From: Sphingomonas profundi
GTDB lineage: Bacteria; Pseudomonadota; Alphaproteobacteria; Sphingomonadales; Sphingomonadaceae
Length of the DNA stretch: 64,000 bases
NCBI RefSeq assembly: GCF_009739515.1
Contig: NZ_CP046535.1
Location: forward strand, 1,612,001-1,676,000
Reading direction: 5' to 3'
Under the pieces are notes generated by a model. The model had not been told where the DNA came from and searched no databases. It worked only from the letters and a program-made list of their open reading frames with translations. Made by a program: the position numbers and the translations under genes. This document shows positions 55,121 through 64,000 of the stretch, one piece after another. The first letter of the stretch is position 1. Every line of letters begins with the position of its first letter.

Positions 55121-56875
55121 ATGGGTATCGAGCGTTCGGGTGCGGACATCCTGATCGAGGCGCTGACGGATCTCGGCGTCGAGGTGGTGTTCGGCTATCC
55201 CGGCGGCGCGGTGCTGCCGATCTACGATGCGATCTTCCACCAGAAGCGCATCCGCCACATCCTGGTGCGGCAGGAAGGCGGCGCCGTACACGCGGCGGAA
55301 GGCTATGCCCGCGCCACCGGCAAGCCGGGCGTCGTCCTCGTCACGTCCGGCCCGGGCGCGACCAACGCCGTCACCGGCATCGTCGATGCGCTGATGGATT
55401 CGATCCCGCTCGTCGTCATCACCGGCCAGGTGCCCACCGCGCTGATCGGCACCGATGCCTTTCAGGAATGCGACACGATCGGCATCACCCGCCACTGCAC
55501 CAAGCATAATTATCTGGTGAAGGATCCGGCGAAGCTCGGCGACATCGTGCACGAGGCGTTCCACATCGCCACCTCCGGCCGGCCCGGCCCGGTGGTGATC
55601 GATCTGCCCAAGGACGTGCAGGTCGCCACCGCCACCTATCGCAAGCCGGGCACGGCCTCGCTGCCGCACAAGGGCTATCGCCCGCAGGTGAAGGCGGAGC
55701 CGACGCTGATCGAGGCGGCGGTCGAGATGATCGCCGCGGCGGAGCGGCCGATCCTCTACACCGGCGGCGGCATCATCAACTCCGGCCCGGCGGCCAGCCA
55801 GCTGTTGCGCGAGCTGCAGAAGCTCACCGGCGCGCCCGTCACCTCCACCCTAATGGGCCTCGGCGCCTATCCCGCCACCGGCGACGCGTGGCTGGGCATG
55901 CTCGGCATGCACGGCACCTACGAGGCGAACATGGCGATGCACGGCTGCGACCTGATGGTCTGCCTGGGCGCCCGCTTCGACGATCGCGTCACCGGCCGGC
56001 TGGACTCCTTCTCGCCGCATTCGAAGAAGATCCACGTCGATATCGATCGCGCGTCGCACAACAAGACGGTGCGGGTCGATCTGCCGATCGTCGGCGATGT
56101 CGGCCGCGCGATGGAGGACATGATCCGACTCTGGCGCGCGCGCCAGCACCGCAAGCAGGATCTCACCGCCTGGTGGGCGCAGATCGACGGGTGGCGCGCG
56201 AAGAAGTCGCTGGCCTATCCGCCGTCCACCGCCGAGATCATGCCGCAGGAGGCGATCCGCCGGCTCTACGAGGCGACGAAGGCGCGCAAGCCGATCATCA
56301 CCACGGAGGTGGGCCAGCACCAGATGTGGGCGGCGCAGCACTTCCACTTCGATGCGCCTAACAAGTGGCTTACCTCCGGCGGGCTCGGCACCATGGGCTA
56401 CGGCCTGCCGGCGGCGATCGGCGCCCAGCTCGGCAATCCGAACGCGCTCGTCATCGACATCGCCGGCGAGGCCTCGATCCAGATGAACATCCAGGAGCTG
56501 GCGACCGCCACGCAGTATCGCCTGCCGGTGAAGATCTTCATCCTGAACAACGAGTATATGGGCATGGTCCGCCAGTGGCAGGATCTCACCTATGCCGGCC
56601 GCCATTCGGAGAGCTACAGCGACTCGCTGCCCGATTTCGTGAAGCTGGCCGAGGCCTATGGCTGGACCGGGCTGCGCATCGAGACGCCCGATCAGCTGGA
56701 CGACGGCATCGCCGCGATGCTGGCGGCGAACGGCCCGGTGATGGTCGACTGCCGCGTGACGAAGATGGCCAACTGCTTCCCGATGATCCCCAGCGGCGCC
56801 GCGCATACGGAGATGATCCTGCAGGCCAACGAGGTGTCCGGCGAGATGGACGACGAAGCGAAGGCGCTGGTCTGA
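55121..56875 (+). CDS. ilvB: Acetolactate synthase large (catalytic) subunit
   Basis: 584-residue TPP enzyme, first common step of valine, leucine and isoleucine synthesis. GYPGGAVLPIYDAI, catalytic Glu in RQEGGAVHAAEGYARATG, FAD-linked middle domain, and the TPP-binding region GTMGYGLPAAIGAQ with IAGEASIQMN. AAGGAAGG precedes the ATG. Its TGA overlaps ilvN (TGATG). Confidence 0.96.
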   Translation: MGIERSGADILIEALTDLGVEVVFGYPGGAVLPIYDAIFHQKRIRHILVRQEGGAVHAAEGYARATGKPGVVLVTSGPGATNAVTGIVDALMDSIPLVVITGQVPTALIGTDAFQECDTIGITRHCTKHNYLVKDPAKLGDIVHEAFHIATSGRPGPVVIDLPKDVQVATATYRKPGTASLPHKGYRPQVKAEPTLIEAAVEMIAAAERPILYTGGGIINSGPAASQLLRELQKLTGAPVTSTLMGLGAYPATGDAWLGMLGMHGTYEANMAMHGCDLMVCLGARFDDRVTGRLDSFSPHSKKIHVDIDRASHNKTVRVDLPIVGDVGRAMEDMIRLWRARQHRKQDLTAWWAQIDGWRAKKSLAYPPSTAEIMPQEAIRRLYEATKARKPIITTEVGQHQMWAAQHFHFDAPNKWLTSGGLGTMGYGLPAAIGAQLGNPNALVIDIAGEASIQMNIQELATATQYRLPVKIFILNNEYMGMVRQWQDLTYAGRHSESYSDSLPDFVKLAEAYGWTGLRIETPDQLDDGIAAMLAANGPVMVDCRVTKMANCFPMIPSGAAHTEMILQANEVSGEMDDEAKALV

Positions 56876-57390
56876 TGCGCATCAAGCAACAGAAGGCCGA
56901 GCGGCACACGCTCTCCGTCCTCGTCGACAACGAGTCGGGCATCCTCGCGCGGATCGCCGGCCTGTTCTCGGCCCGCGGCTACAATATCGAGAGCCTGACG
57001 GTGGCCGACATCACCGAGGACGAGGCGATCAGCCGCATCACGATCGTGACGAGCGGCCCCAGCGACGTGATCGACCAGATCATCGCCCAGCTCGACCGGC
57101 TGGTGTCCGTCCACAAGGTGACGGACCTGACCGAGCTTGGCCCGCACGTGGAGCGCGAGCTGGCGCTGGTGAAGGTGAAGGGCGTCGGCGATCACCGCAT
57201 CGAGGCGCTGCGGCTGGCCGAGGTGTATCGTGCCCGCGTGCTGGATGCGACCACCTCCAGCTTCGTGTTCGAGGTGACGGGCGGCTCCGACAAGATCGAC
57301 AAGTTCCTCGAGCTGATGCGCGAGGTGGGCCTGATCGAGGTCGCCCGCACCGGCGTCGCCGCCATCGCGCGGGGGCGGGAGGCGGCCTGA
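56875..57390 (+). CDS. ilvN: Acetolactate synthase small (regulatory) subunit
   Basis: 171-residue regulatory subunit with the ACT domain HTLSVLVDNESGILARIAGL and GYNIESLTVADITED that binds valine for feedback control, followed by the C-terminal domain (ELALVKVKGVGDHR). Same type as E. coli IlvH/IlvN. Coupled to ilvB. Confidence 0.95.
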   Translation: MRIKQQKAERHTLSVLVDNESGILARIAGLFSARGYNIESLTVADITEDEAISRITIVTSGPSDVIDQIIAQLDRLVSVHKVTDLTELGPHVERELALVKVKGVGDHRIEALRLAEVYRARVLDATTSSFVFEVTGGSDKIDKFLELMREVGLIEVARTGVAAIARGREAA

Positions 57391-57397
57391 ACTCAAC

Positions 57398-58587
<1,190 letters not shown>

Positions 58588-58659
58588 CGGGCGAGCAACC
58601 GATGCCCGCCGCCCGCCGCGGCGGCGCATCGTAACGGCGCCGTCGTTGACAGCGCATCG

Positions 58660-58690
58660 GGGACGGGCCAGCAACGGCCCGTCCCTTTTT
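58660..58690 (+). terminator. Rho-independent terminator after ilvC
   Basis: GGGACGGGCC (58660-58669) pairs perfectly with GGCCCGTCCC (58676-58685) around AGCAAC and is followed by five T. The clearest intrinsic terminator in the window. Confidence 0.85.
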
Positions 58691-58705
58691 CATGCGGAGG
58701 TTCCG

Positions 58706-59320
58706 ATGCGCCTTGCCCCCCTCGCCGCTCTCGCTCTCGCCGCCGCGCTGCCGGCGGCCGCGCAGATGCCCACCAAGGCGCCGGGCACGATGGACGTGAA
58801 GCAGGTGACGGCCGGCACCTACAGCGTGGACAGCGGCCACACCCAGGTGGTCTTCACCGTCAACCATCTCGGCTTCAACAGCTACTGGGGCATCTTCGGC
58901 GGCGCCACCGGCACGCTGACGATCGATCCGGCTAAGCCGAACGCCGCCACCGTCTCGATCGAGATCCCGCTCAACGGCCTCGTCACCACCAGCGAGAAGC
59001 TGAACGCGCATCTCGCCACGCCCGATTTCTTCGACGCGGCCAAGTTCCCGACCGCCACGTTCAAGTCGACGAGCGTCACGGTGAGCGGCAACAGCGCGAG
59101 GATCGCCGGCAACCTCACCCTGCGCGGCGTGACGAAGCCGGTGGTGCTGGACGCGAAGTTCACCGGCGCGGGCAACGGGCCGATGCCGCCGCACGGCCTG
59201 AACGTGGGCTTCGAGGCGACGACCAGCGTGAAGCGCAGCGATTTCGGCATCAGCTACGGCGTGCCGCTCGTCTCAGATGTCGTGCCGCTGAAGATCACCG
59301 CCGCGTTCGAGAAGAAGTAG
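58706..59320 (+). CDS. YceI-family periplasmic protein
   Basis: 204-residue exported lipocalin-like barrel. Signal peptide MRLAPLAALALAAALPAAAQ, then GTYSVDSGHTQVVFTVNHLG and NGLVTTSEKLNAHLATPDFF, which are hallmarks of YceI proteins that bind polyisoprenoids or similar amphiphiles. GGAGG is five bases before ATG 58706; the in-frame extension upstream runs through the terminator. Confidence 0.93.
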   Translation: MRLAPLAALALAAALPAAAQMPTKAPGTMDVKQVTAGTYSVDSGHTQVVFTVNHLGFNSYWGIFGGATGTLTIDPAKPNAATVSIEIPLNGLVTTSEKLNAHLATPDFFDAAKFPTATFKSTSVTVSGNSARIAGNLTLRGVTKPVVLDAKFTGAGNGPMPPHGLNVGFEATTSVKRSDFGISYGVPLVSDVVPLKITAAFEKK

Positions 59321-59368
59321 GCGGAGAGCGGCAGCCGCTGCGCCGGGCCGGCGCGGGACGAGATCCAC

Positions 59369-59402
59369 GGCCCTCTCCGACGCCCGGGCGGCGGAGAGGG
59401 CC
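59369..59402. terminator. 11-bp hairpin between convergent yceI and transporter genes
   Basis: GGCCCTCTCCG (59369-59379) pairs perfectly with CGGAGAGGGCC (59392-59402); a CGCCCGGGCG core lies in the loop. No T run. Confidence 0.5.
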
Positions 59403-59421
59403 GGCGACCGCCGCCGCGCCG

Positions 59422-60684
59422 TTACCGGGCCAGCCCCCGCTCCCGCACCGCCAGCAGCCCCGCCAGGCTCACCACCCCCGCCGCGCCCAGGTACAGTCCC
59501 ACGAACGGCAGCCCGCCGCGATCCGCCAGCGCCTGCGCCACGATCGGCGCCAGCGCGCCGCCCAATATGCCGCCCGCGTTGAACGCCAGCGAGGCGCCGG
59601 TGTAGCGCACATGCGCCGGGAACAGCCCGGGCAGCCACGCGCCCAGCGGCCCGTAGACGAAGCCCATCACGAACAGCGCCAGCGCCAGGAACAGGAAGAT
59701 CGCCGCCAGCGATCCGCCGGCCATCAGCGGCGCCAGCACCGCGCCTGCCAGCATCGTGCCGAGGCAGCCGGCCATCAGGATGCGGCGCGGGTTGCTGCGA
59801 TCGGAGAGCCAGCCGGCGAGCAGGATGCCGCCGGCCATGAACAGGATCGCGCCCAGCTGCAGCCCGAGGAAGCTCTCGCGCGGGATGGCGAGGCTCGTCG
59901 TGCCATAGCCAAGGGCGAAGGCGGTGGCGATGTAGAAGATCGCGAAGCAGGCGACCACCGCCAAGGTGCCCGCCACCGTCTCCCGCAGGTAGAGCCGCAG
60001 CACGTCCGCCAGGGGCACCTTCGGCGGCGGCGCTTCTGCCATGGCGGCGGCGAACACCGGCGTCTCCGTCAGCTTCAGCCGCACCCACAGGCCCACGGCC
60101 ACCAGCACGGCGCTGAACAGGAACGGCAGCCGCCAGCCCCAGGCGCGGAACTCGTCCGGGCTCAGCGCGACGCCCAGGATCAGGAACAGGCCGTTGGCGG
60201 CGATGAAGCCCACCGGCGCGCCCAGCTGCGGGACCATGCCGTAGCGCGCGCGCCAGCCCGGCGGCGCATTCTCCACCGCCAGCAGCGCCGCCCCGCCCCA
60301 CTCGCCGCCCAGGCCGAAGCCCTGGCCGAAGCGGAGGATGCACAGGATCAGCGGCGCCCACCAGCCGATCGCCTGGTAGGTCGGCAGGAAGGCGATGGCG
60401 GTGGTGCAGCCGCCCATCGTCAGCAGCGACGCGACGAGGGTGGACTTGCGCCCCACCCGATCGCCGAAATGACCGAACATGGCTGCGCCGAGCGGCCGGG
60501 CGAGGAAGGCGAGGCCGAAGCTGGCATAGGCCGCCAGCAGCTGCGCCGAGGGCGAGGAAGCGGGGAAGAAGAGCGGCCCGAACACTAGCGAGGCGGCGGT
60601 GGCGTAGATGTAGAAGTCGTAGAACTCTACCGCCGTGCCGACCAGGCTGGCGCCCAGGATGCGCCGCCGCGAGGGTGGCGTCAT
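59422..60684 (-). CDS. MFS transporter, metabolite:H+ symporter type
   Basis: 420-residue permease with 12 predicted helices. The loop motif GHFGDRVGRKSTLVASLL between helices 2 and 3 and the start GTAVEFYDFYIYATAASLVF place it in the MHS (ProP/ShiA/KgtP) branch that imports organic acids, betaine or shikimate by proton symport. Substrate unknown. It is the last gene of a Prx-SDR-MFS run; its ATG overlaps the SDR stop (ATGA). Confidence 0.9.
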   Translation of the reverse strand: MTPPSRRRILGASLVGTAVEFYDFYIYATAASLVFGPLFFPASSPSAQLLAAYASFGLAFLARPLGAAMFGHFGDRVGRKSTLVASLLTMGGCTTAIAFLPTYQAIGWWAPLILCILRFGQGFGLGGEWGGAALLAVENAPPGWRARYGMVPQLGAPVGFIAANGLFLILGVALSPDEFRAWGWRLPFLFSAVLVAVGLWVRLKLTETPVFAAAMAEAPPPKVPLADVLRLYLRETVAGTLAVVACFAIFYIATAFALGYGTTSLAIPRESFLGLQLGAILFMAGGILLAGWLSDRSNPRRILMAGCLGTMLAGAVLAPLMAGGSLAAIFLFLALALFVMGFVYGPLGAWLPGLFPAHVRYTGASLAFNAGGILGGALAPIVAQALADRGGLPFVGLYLGAAGVVSLAGLLAVRERGLAR

Positions 60685-61430
60685 CGGCCGCGCTTCACGT
60701 TCGGCGCGGCCGGCCCCTGCACATCGGGCATCAACTCGATGCGGTTCACGTTCATGTGCGGCGGCAGGCCGACGATCCAGCTTACCGCTTCGGCGATGTC
60801 CTCCGCCGTCATCGGCACGGTGTCCGCATAGACGGCCGCCGCCTTCTCGGCCCCCAGCCGCACCTCGGAGAATTCGCTGCCGGAGACGAGGCCGGGCTGT
60901 ATGTCCGTCACCCTAACGCCGGTGCCGATCAGATCCGCCTTCAAGCCCAGCGTGAACTGCTGCACGAACGCCTTGGTGGCGCCGTAGATGTTGCCGCCCG
61001 GATAGGCGTAGTTCGCCGCGACGCTGCCGAGATTGACGACGTGCCCCCGCCCGCGCGCCACCATGCCGGGCAGCAAGGCGTGGGTCATGCGCATCAGCCC
61101 GGTCACGTTCGTCGCCACCATCCGCTCCCAGTCGGCCAGGACGCTCGACTGCGCGGGCGCCAGGCCAAGCGCGAGGCCGGCATTGTTGACGAGGATCGCC
61201 ACGTCGCGCCAATCCTGCGGCAGCGATCCGGGGAGGGCGGAGACGGCGGCGGCGTCCGTCACGTCCAAGGTCAGCGGCAGCAGCGCCGGGCCGAGCTCCT
61301 CCGCCAGCGCCGCCAGCCGCTCGGCGCGGCGGGCGGCGGCGATCACCCGCCGGCCCTCGCCCACGAACCGCCGCGCGATCGCCGCGCCGAAGCCGGAACT
61401 GGCGCCGGTGACGAGCGCGATGTCGGCCAT
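60681..61430 (-). CDS. Short-chain dehydrogenase, YdfG-like
   Basis: 249-residue NAD(P)-dependent oxidoreductase. Cofactor motif VTGASSGFGAAIARRF, NNAG, and catalytic Ser (LGSVAANYAYPGG) with YGATKAF (Tyr, Lys). The C-terminal VNRIELMPDVQGPA resembles YdfG-type enzymes that act on serine, 3-hydroxy acids or malonic semialdehyde. GGGAGGGATC lies before ATG 61430. Cotranscribed with the transporter, suggesting import and oxidation of a small hydroxy acid (inference). Confidence 0.88.
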   Translation of the reverse strand: MADIALVTGASSGFGAAIARRFVGEGRRVIAAARRAERLAALAEELGPALLPLTLDVTDAAAVSALPGSLPQDWRDVAILVNNAGLALGLAPAQSSVLADWERMVATNVTGLMRMTHALLPGMVARGRGHVVNLGSVAANYAYPGGNIYGATKAFVQQFTLGLKADLIGTGVRVTDIQPGLVSGSEFSEVRLGAEKAAAVYADTVPMTAEDIAEAVSWIVGLPPHMNVNRIELMPDVQGPAAPNVKRGR

Positions 61431-61444
61431 GATCCCTCCCGACC

Positions 61445-61981
61445 TTATTTGCGGTGCGCCGCTTCCCACGTCTTCACCGCCGCCATCGTGTTGGCGACAT
61501 GGCCGGCCGGGTTCATCGCCGAATAGGCGTAGATGATCTTCCCGTCCGGCGCGATCACGAAGGAGGTGCGGTTCGACTTGGCGATCACCGGCAGCTTCAC
61601 GTCGTAGTCGGCGATCATCTTCGGCGTGGCGGAGGCGACGGCGAACTTGTTGCGGCACTCGCTGACAGAGAACTTGTTCAGCTTCTCGATATCGTCGGCC
61701 GAGACGCCGATCACGGTTGCGCCGGCCTTGCGGAAGTCGTCGGTCGCCTCGGCGAACTCATGCGCCTCTACCGTGCAGCCGGAGGTGAAGGCCGCCGGGT
61801 AGAAATAGAGCACGACCGGCCCCTTCTTCAGCGCCTGCGAGAGGGTGAAGGGGAAAGGCTTGCCCGCCAGGGTGGCCTGGGTGGAGAAATCGGGCGCCTT
61901 CGCGCCGACCGGCAGCGCCGCCATCGCGGCGGGGGCGACAAGAGCGGCGGCAGCGGCAAGGGCGGCGAGGATGGGCTTCAC
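61445..61981 (-). CDS. Exported peroxiredoxin (BCP/AhpC-TSA type)
   Basis: 178-residue thiol peroxidase with a signal peptide (KPILAALAAAAALVAPAAMA, cut before ALPVG), so it works in the periplasm, unlike the usual cytoplasmic Bcp. Peroxidatic Cys in YFYPAAFTSGCTVEAHEF; a second Cys in VSECRNKF could be resolving. The start codon is GTG at 61981 with GGGAG upstream; no ATG is available. Fifteen-base spacing to the SDR gene suggests one operon. Confidence 0.85.
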   Translation of the reverse strand: MKPILAALAAAAALVAPAAMAALPVGAKAPDFSTQATLAGKPFPFTLSQALKKGPVVLYFYPAAFTSGCTVEAHEFAEATDDFRKAGATVIGVSADDIEKLNKFSVSECRNKFAVASATPKMIADYDVKLPVIAKSNRTSFVIAPDGKIIYAYSAMNPAGHVANTMAAVKTWEAAHRK

Positions 61982-62146
61982 GGCGGTTCTCCCGTTATGG
62001 TCGCGCGGTGATAGCGCCAAATCGCCGCGGCTGGAACCGGCATGGTCCAATGCCTCGATTGCCAACCCGTCGCGTGCGGCGCATGATGCTGGTGCCCGAC
62101 GAGGCGGCACGCGTCCCTGCCCCGCCGGCATCCTGTGGGGGGATCC

Positions 62147-64000
62147 ATGCCGAGCGAGCCGCCGCGCCAGCCGTCGGAAACCGACCCCGCCATCCGCGCC
62201 GCCGACGACCTCGATCGCGACGCGCTGGCCAGCCGCCGCGCCGCGCTTGAGGCGGCTCGTGCCGGTGTGTCGGGGTGGAGCGGCACCGGCATCGCCGGCC
62301 TCGCTCTGTCGGGCGGCGGCATCCGCAGCGCCACGCTCTCGCTCGGCATGCTGCAGGCGATCGCCGGCCGGCGGCTGATCGGCCATTTCGACTATGTATC
62401 GGCGGTGTCGGGCGGCGGCTATATCGCCGGCTTCTTCCGCAGCCTGTTCCTGCCCGGCAGCATGCGCGGCGCCGGCTGGCAGGAGGCGGTGGGCACCGCC
62501 CCAGGCGTCAGCGAGCAGCACCGTTTCGCCGAGGCGGTGCTGGCCAGCGAGCCGGCCGACCGCACGCTGGCCGGGCCGGACGGCGCGGCGGTGCGCAACC
62601 CGATCTGGTGGCTGCGCCAGCACAGCCGCTATCTCGCGCCCAACGGGCCGAGCGACTATGCCTCCGCCGCATCCTATCTGACGCGCAACTGGATCGCGAT
62701 GCTCTACGTGTTCGTGATCGCCGTCGCGAGCATCTTCGCCGGCGTTACCCTGCTGCTGCGCGCGCTGTTCCACCTCGCCGGCGCCGATCCGCTGGTGGCG
62801 CGGCTGACGGCGATCCGCCTGCCGGCCGCCGCCGCGCCGCCGCTCTGCCCCGGCCGCTGCCCGCCGGCCGCGCCGCCGGTCGAAACGGTTCTGCACCTGA
62901 GCCCGTGGCTGCCGCTGGCCGCCCTGGCCGTCGTCGCCGCCTTCTGCTGCGGCGTGGCCTACTGGATGACGGAGAACATGCAGGCGACGCCCCAGCCGCT
63001 CGGCCGCCCGCGCCGGCTGGACGACCGCACCGATTCCCGCCGCCGCTTCCTGCGCGTGACCGTGCCGACGATGCTGCTGGCCGCCGCCGCCGGAACGCTG
63101 GTGATCCTCTACGACGTCTCGGCCATTCCGCCGCTGCGCCGCACGGCCGGATCTCCGGCGATCTGGGTGATCGGCCTCGGCGCGGCCTATGTGCTCGCCA
63201 CCGGCCTGGTCGCCATCGCCGCCTATCTGAAGGCGCGCGGCCGCTTCGCCAATCCCACGGCGGAGATGCGCCGCCTGCTCACCGCATGGCTCACCGCCGC
63301 CAACCTCGCCGCGCTGGTGCTCGTCACCGCCGGCATCTGCGACAGCCTCGCGCTCGCGCTGCGCACCCGGGTGCCGGCGGTGATGGGCGGCGGCGTCGGC
63401 CCGCTCGTCTCGACGGTCCTGATCCCCGCCGCCGCCTTCGCGATCAACCGCCTGTCCGGCCTGCTCGGCGGCAAGGCGAAGGGCGGCGGCATCGCCGGCT
63501 TCCTCGCCCGGCACATGAGCGTGGCGCTGCTGATCGCCGGCACCCTGCTCTACGGCATCGTCGCGATCCTGGTGGACGCGGCCGTGCAGGCGGTGCTCTG
63601 GTCCGGCACCGCCTGGGGGCCGCCGGGGCTGGACGGACGGCCGACCGCCACGCTGCTGCTGATCCTCGTCGTGCTGGTCGGGATGACGGGGCGCGCCCAT
63701 GGCTTCATCAACCTCTCGTCGCTCCACCAGCTTTACGCGGCGCGGCTGACGCGGGCCTATCTGGGCGCCTCCAACCTTGCCCGGCTGCGGCTCGACGATG
63801 GCGCGCGCACGATCAAGGAGGGCGATCCGTGCGATCATGTGGAGCCGCGCGCCTTCTTCGCCGGCGCCGTCACCGCGCCCATCCCGCTGCTGCTGACGAC
63901 CCTGAACGAGACGATCTCGCCGCAGTCGCAGCTGACGGAGCGGGATCGCAAGGGCGTGCCGCTGCTGCTCGGCCCGCAGGGGATCAGCGTGGATCGCGGC
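62147..64000 (+). CDS. Large patatin-like phospholipase with membrane helices (3' end outside window)
   Basis: 618 residues lie in the window and the frame is still open. The N-terminus has the patatin oxyanion loop LALSGGGIRSATLSLGML and the nucleophile elbow YVSAVSGGGYIAGFF (Ser in VSGGG). From about 180 to 550 at least seven hydrophobic helices follow (MLYVFVIAVASIFAGVTLLL, LPLAALAVVAAFCCGVAYW and others), an inserted membrane domain between the catalytic Ser and the expected Asp, which should come later (NLSSLHQLYAARLTRAYLG is the returning patatin part). GGGGGG precedes ATG 62147. Lipid or lipoprotein acyl hydrolase activity is likely; role unknown. Confidence 0.85.
   Translation, partial: MPSEPPRQPSETDPAIRAADDLDRDALASRRAALEAARAGVSGWSGTGIAGLALSGGGIRSATLSLGMLQAIAGRRLIGHFDYVSAVSGGGYIAGFFRSLFLPGSMRGAGWQEAVGTAPGVSEQHRFAEAVLASEPADRTLAGPDGAAVRNPIWWLRQHSRYLAPNGPSDYASAASYLTRNWIAMLYVFVIAVASIFAGVTLLLRALFHLAGADPLVARLTAIRLPAAAAPPLCPGRCPPAAPPVETVLHLSPWLPLAALAVVAAFCCGVAYWMTENMQATPQPLGRPRRLDDRTDSRRRFLRVTVPTMLLAAAAGTLVILYDVSAIPPLRRTAGSPAIWVIGLGAAYVLATGLVAIAAYLKARGRFANPTAEMRRLLTAWLTAANLAALVLVTAGICDSLALALRTRVPAVMGGGVGPLVSTVLIPAAAFAINRLSGLLGGKAKGGGIAGFLARHMSVALLIAGTLLYGIVAILVDAAVQAVLWSGTAWGPPGLDGRPTATLLLILVVLVGMTGRAHGFINLSSLHQLYAARLTRAYLGASNLARLRLDDGARTIKEGDPCDHVEPRAFFAGAVTAPIPLLLTTLNETISPQSQLTERDRKGVPLLLGPQGISVDRG

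Noticed and set aside
61445-63838. 797-codon minus-strand frame, mostly antisense to the patatin gene
   Set aside because: Only its last 179 codons, from GTG 61981, encode a real protein (peroxiredoxin); the rest is shadow.

Overview
The window is a 64-kb piece of a GC-rich alphaproteobacterial chromosome, most likely from the order Sphingomonadales. The basis is gene content and protein style: three-gene pnt transhydrogenase, an aa3-type oxidase subunit IV microprotein, RpoD and CtrA/CckA-clade-style kinases, PyrB paired with an inactive dihydroorotase, and the order tig-clpP-clpX-lon-hup. It is mostly housekeeping chromosome with a few accessory inserts. No rRNA, CRISPR array, insertion sequence or prophage is visible, and no stretch over 300 bases lacks a gene.

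Layout. 1-6084: carbamoyl-phosphate synthase genes carA and carB (both on the minus strand; carB runs off the left edge), separated by a low-GC unknown gene, a broken 78-bp copy of the carB 5' end, and a FitAB/VapBC-type toxin-antitoxin pair with its own palindromic operator. 6215-11122: yqeY, a DEDD-type exonuclease, dnaG and rpoD. 11200-13195: a Rieske oxygenase and a hemerythrin with a textbook EcfG stress promoter. 13248-17983: membrane protein and pnt operon with an unknown secreted protein wedged inside it. 18135-24158: sigma-54 activator, a 1254-residue hybrid histidine kinase and a lipoprotein. 24197-28408: tRNA-Gln, UDP-glucuronate epimerase, MarR, glutathione peroxidase, dapB, nth. 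28456-36543: tRNA-Val, hup, lon, clpX, an outer-membrane protein, clpP, trigger factor with a His-rich tail, tRNA-Leu. 36629-39302: a divergent pair of methyltransferase-like proteins. 39362-44606: small unknowns and gatC-gatA-unknown-gatB. 44756-49399: DUF3089 hydrolase, ruvX, pyrB and a pseudo-dihydroorotase. 49430-53097: ParA ATPase, a small DNA-binding-like protein and two SPOR-domain envelope proteins. 53105-58587: serB, miaA, ilvB, ilvN, ilvC. 58706-64000: yceI, MFS transporter, SDR, exported peroxiredoxin and a membrane patatin running off the right edge.

The recurring theme is unknown genes sitting between subunit genes of conserved complexes (carA|X|carB, pntA1|Y|pntA2, gatA|Z|gatB), each starting inside the stop codon of the upstream subunit gene. 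At the car locus the sequence also records how this happened: a second carB start, truncated and degenerate, directly follows gene X, and the toxin-antitoxin pair lies between the broken and the intact carB starts. Protein quality control (tig, clpP, clpX, lon), pyrimidine synthesis (carA, carB, pyrB, pyrC') and branched-chain amino acid synthesis (ilvBNC) are the main pathways represented.
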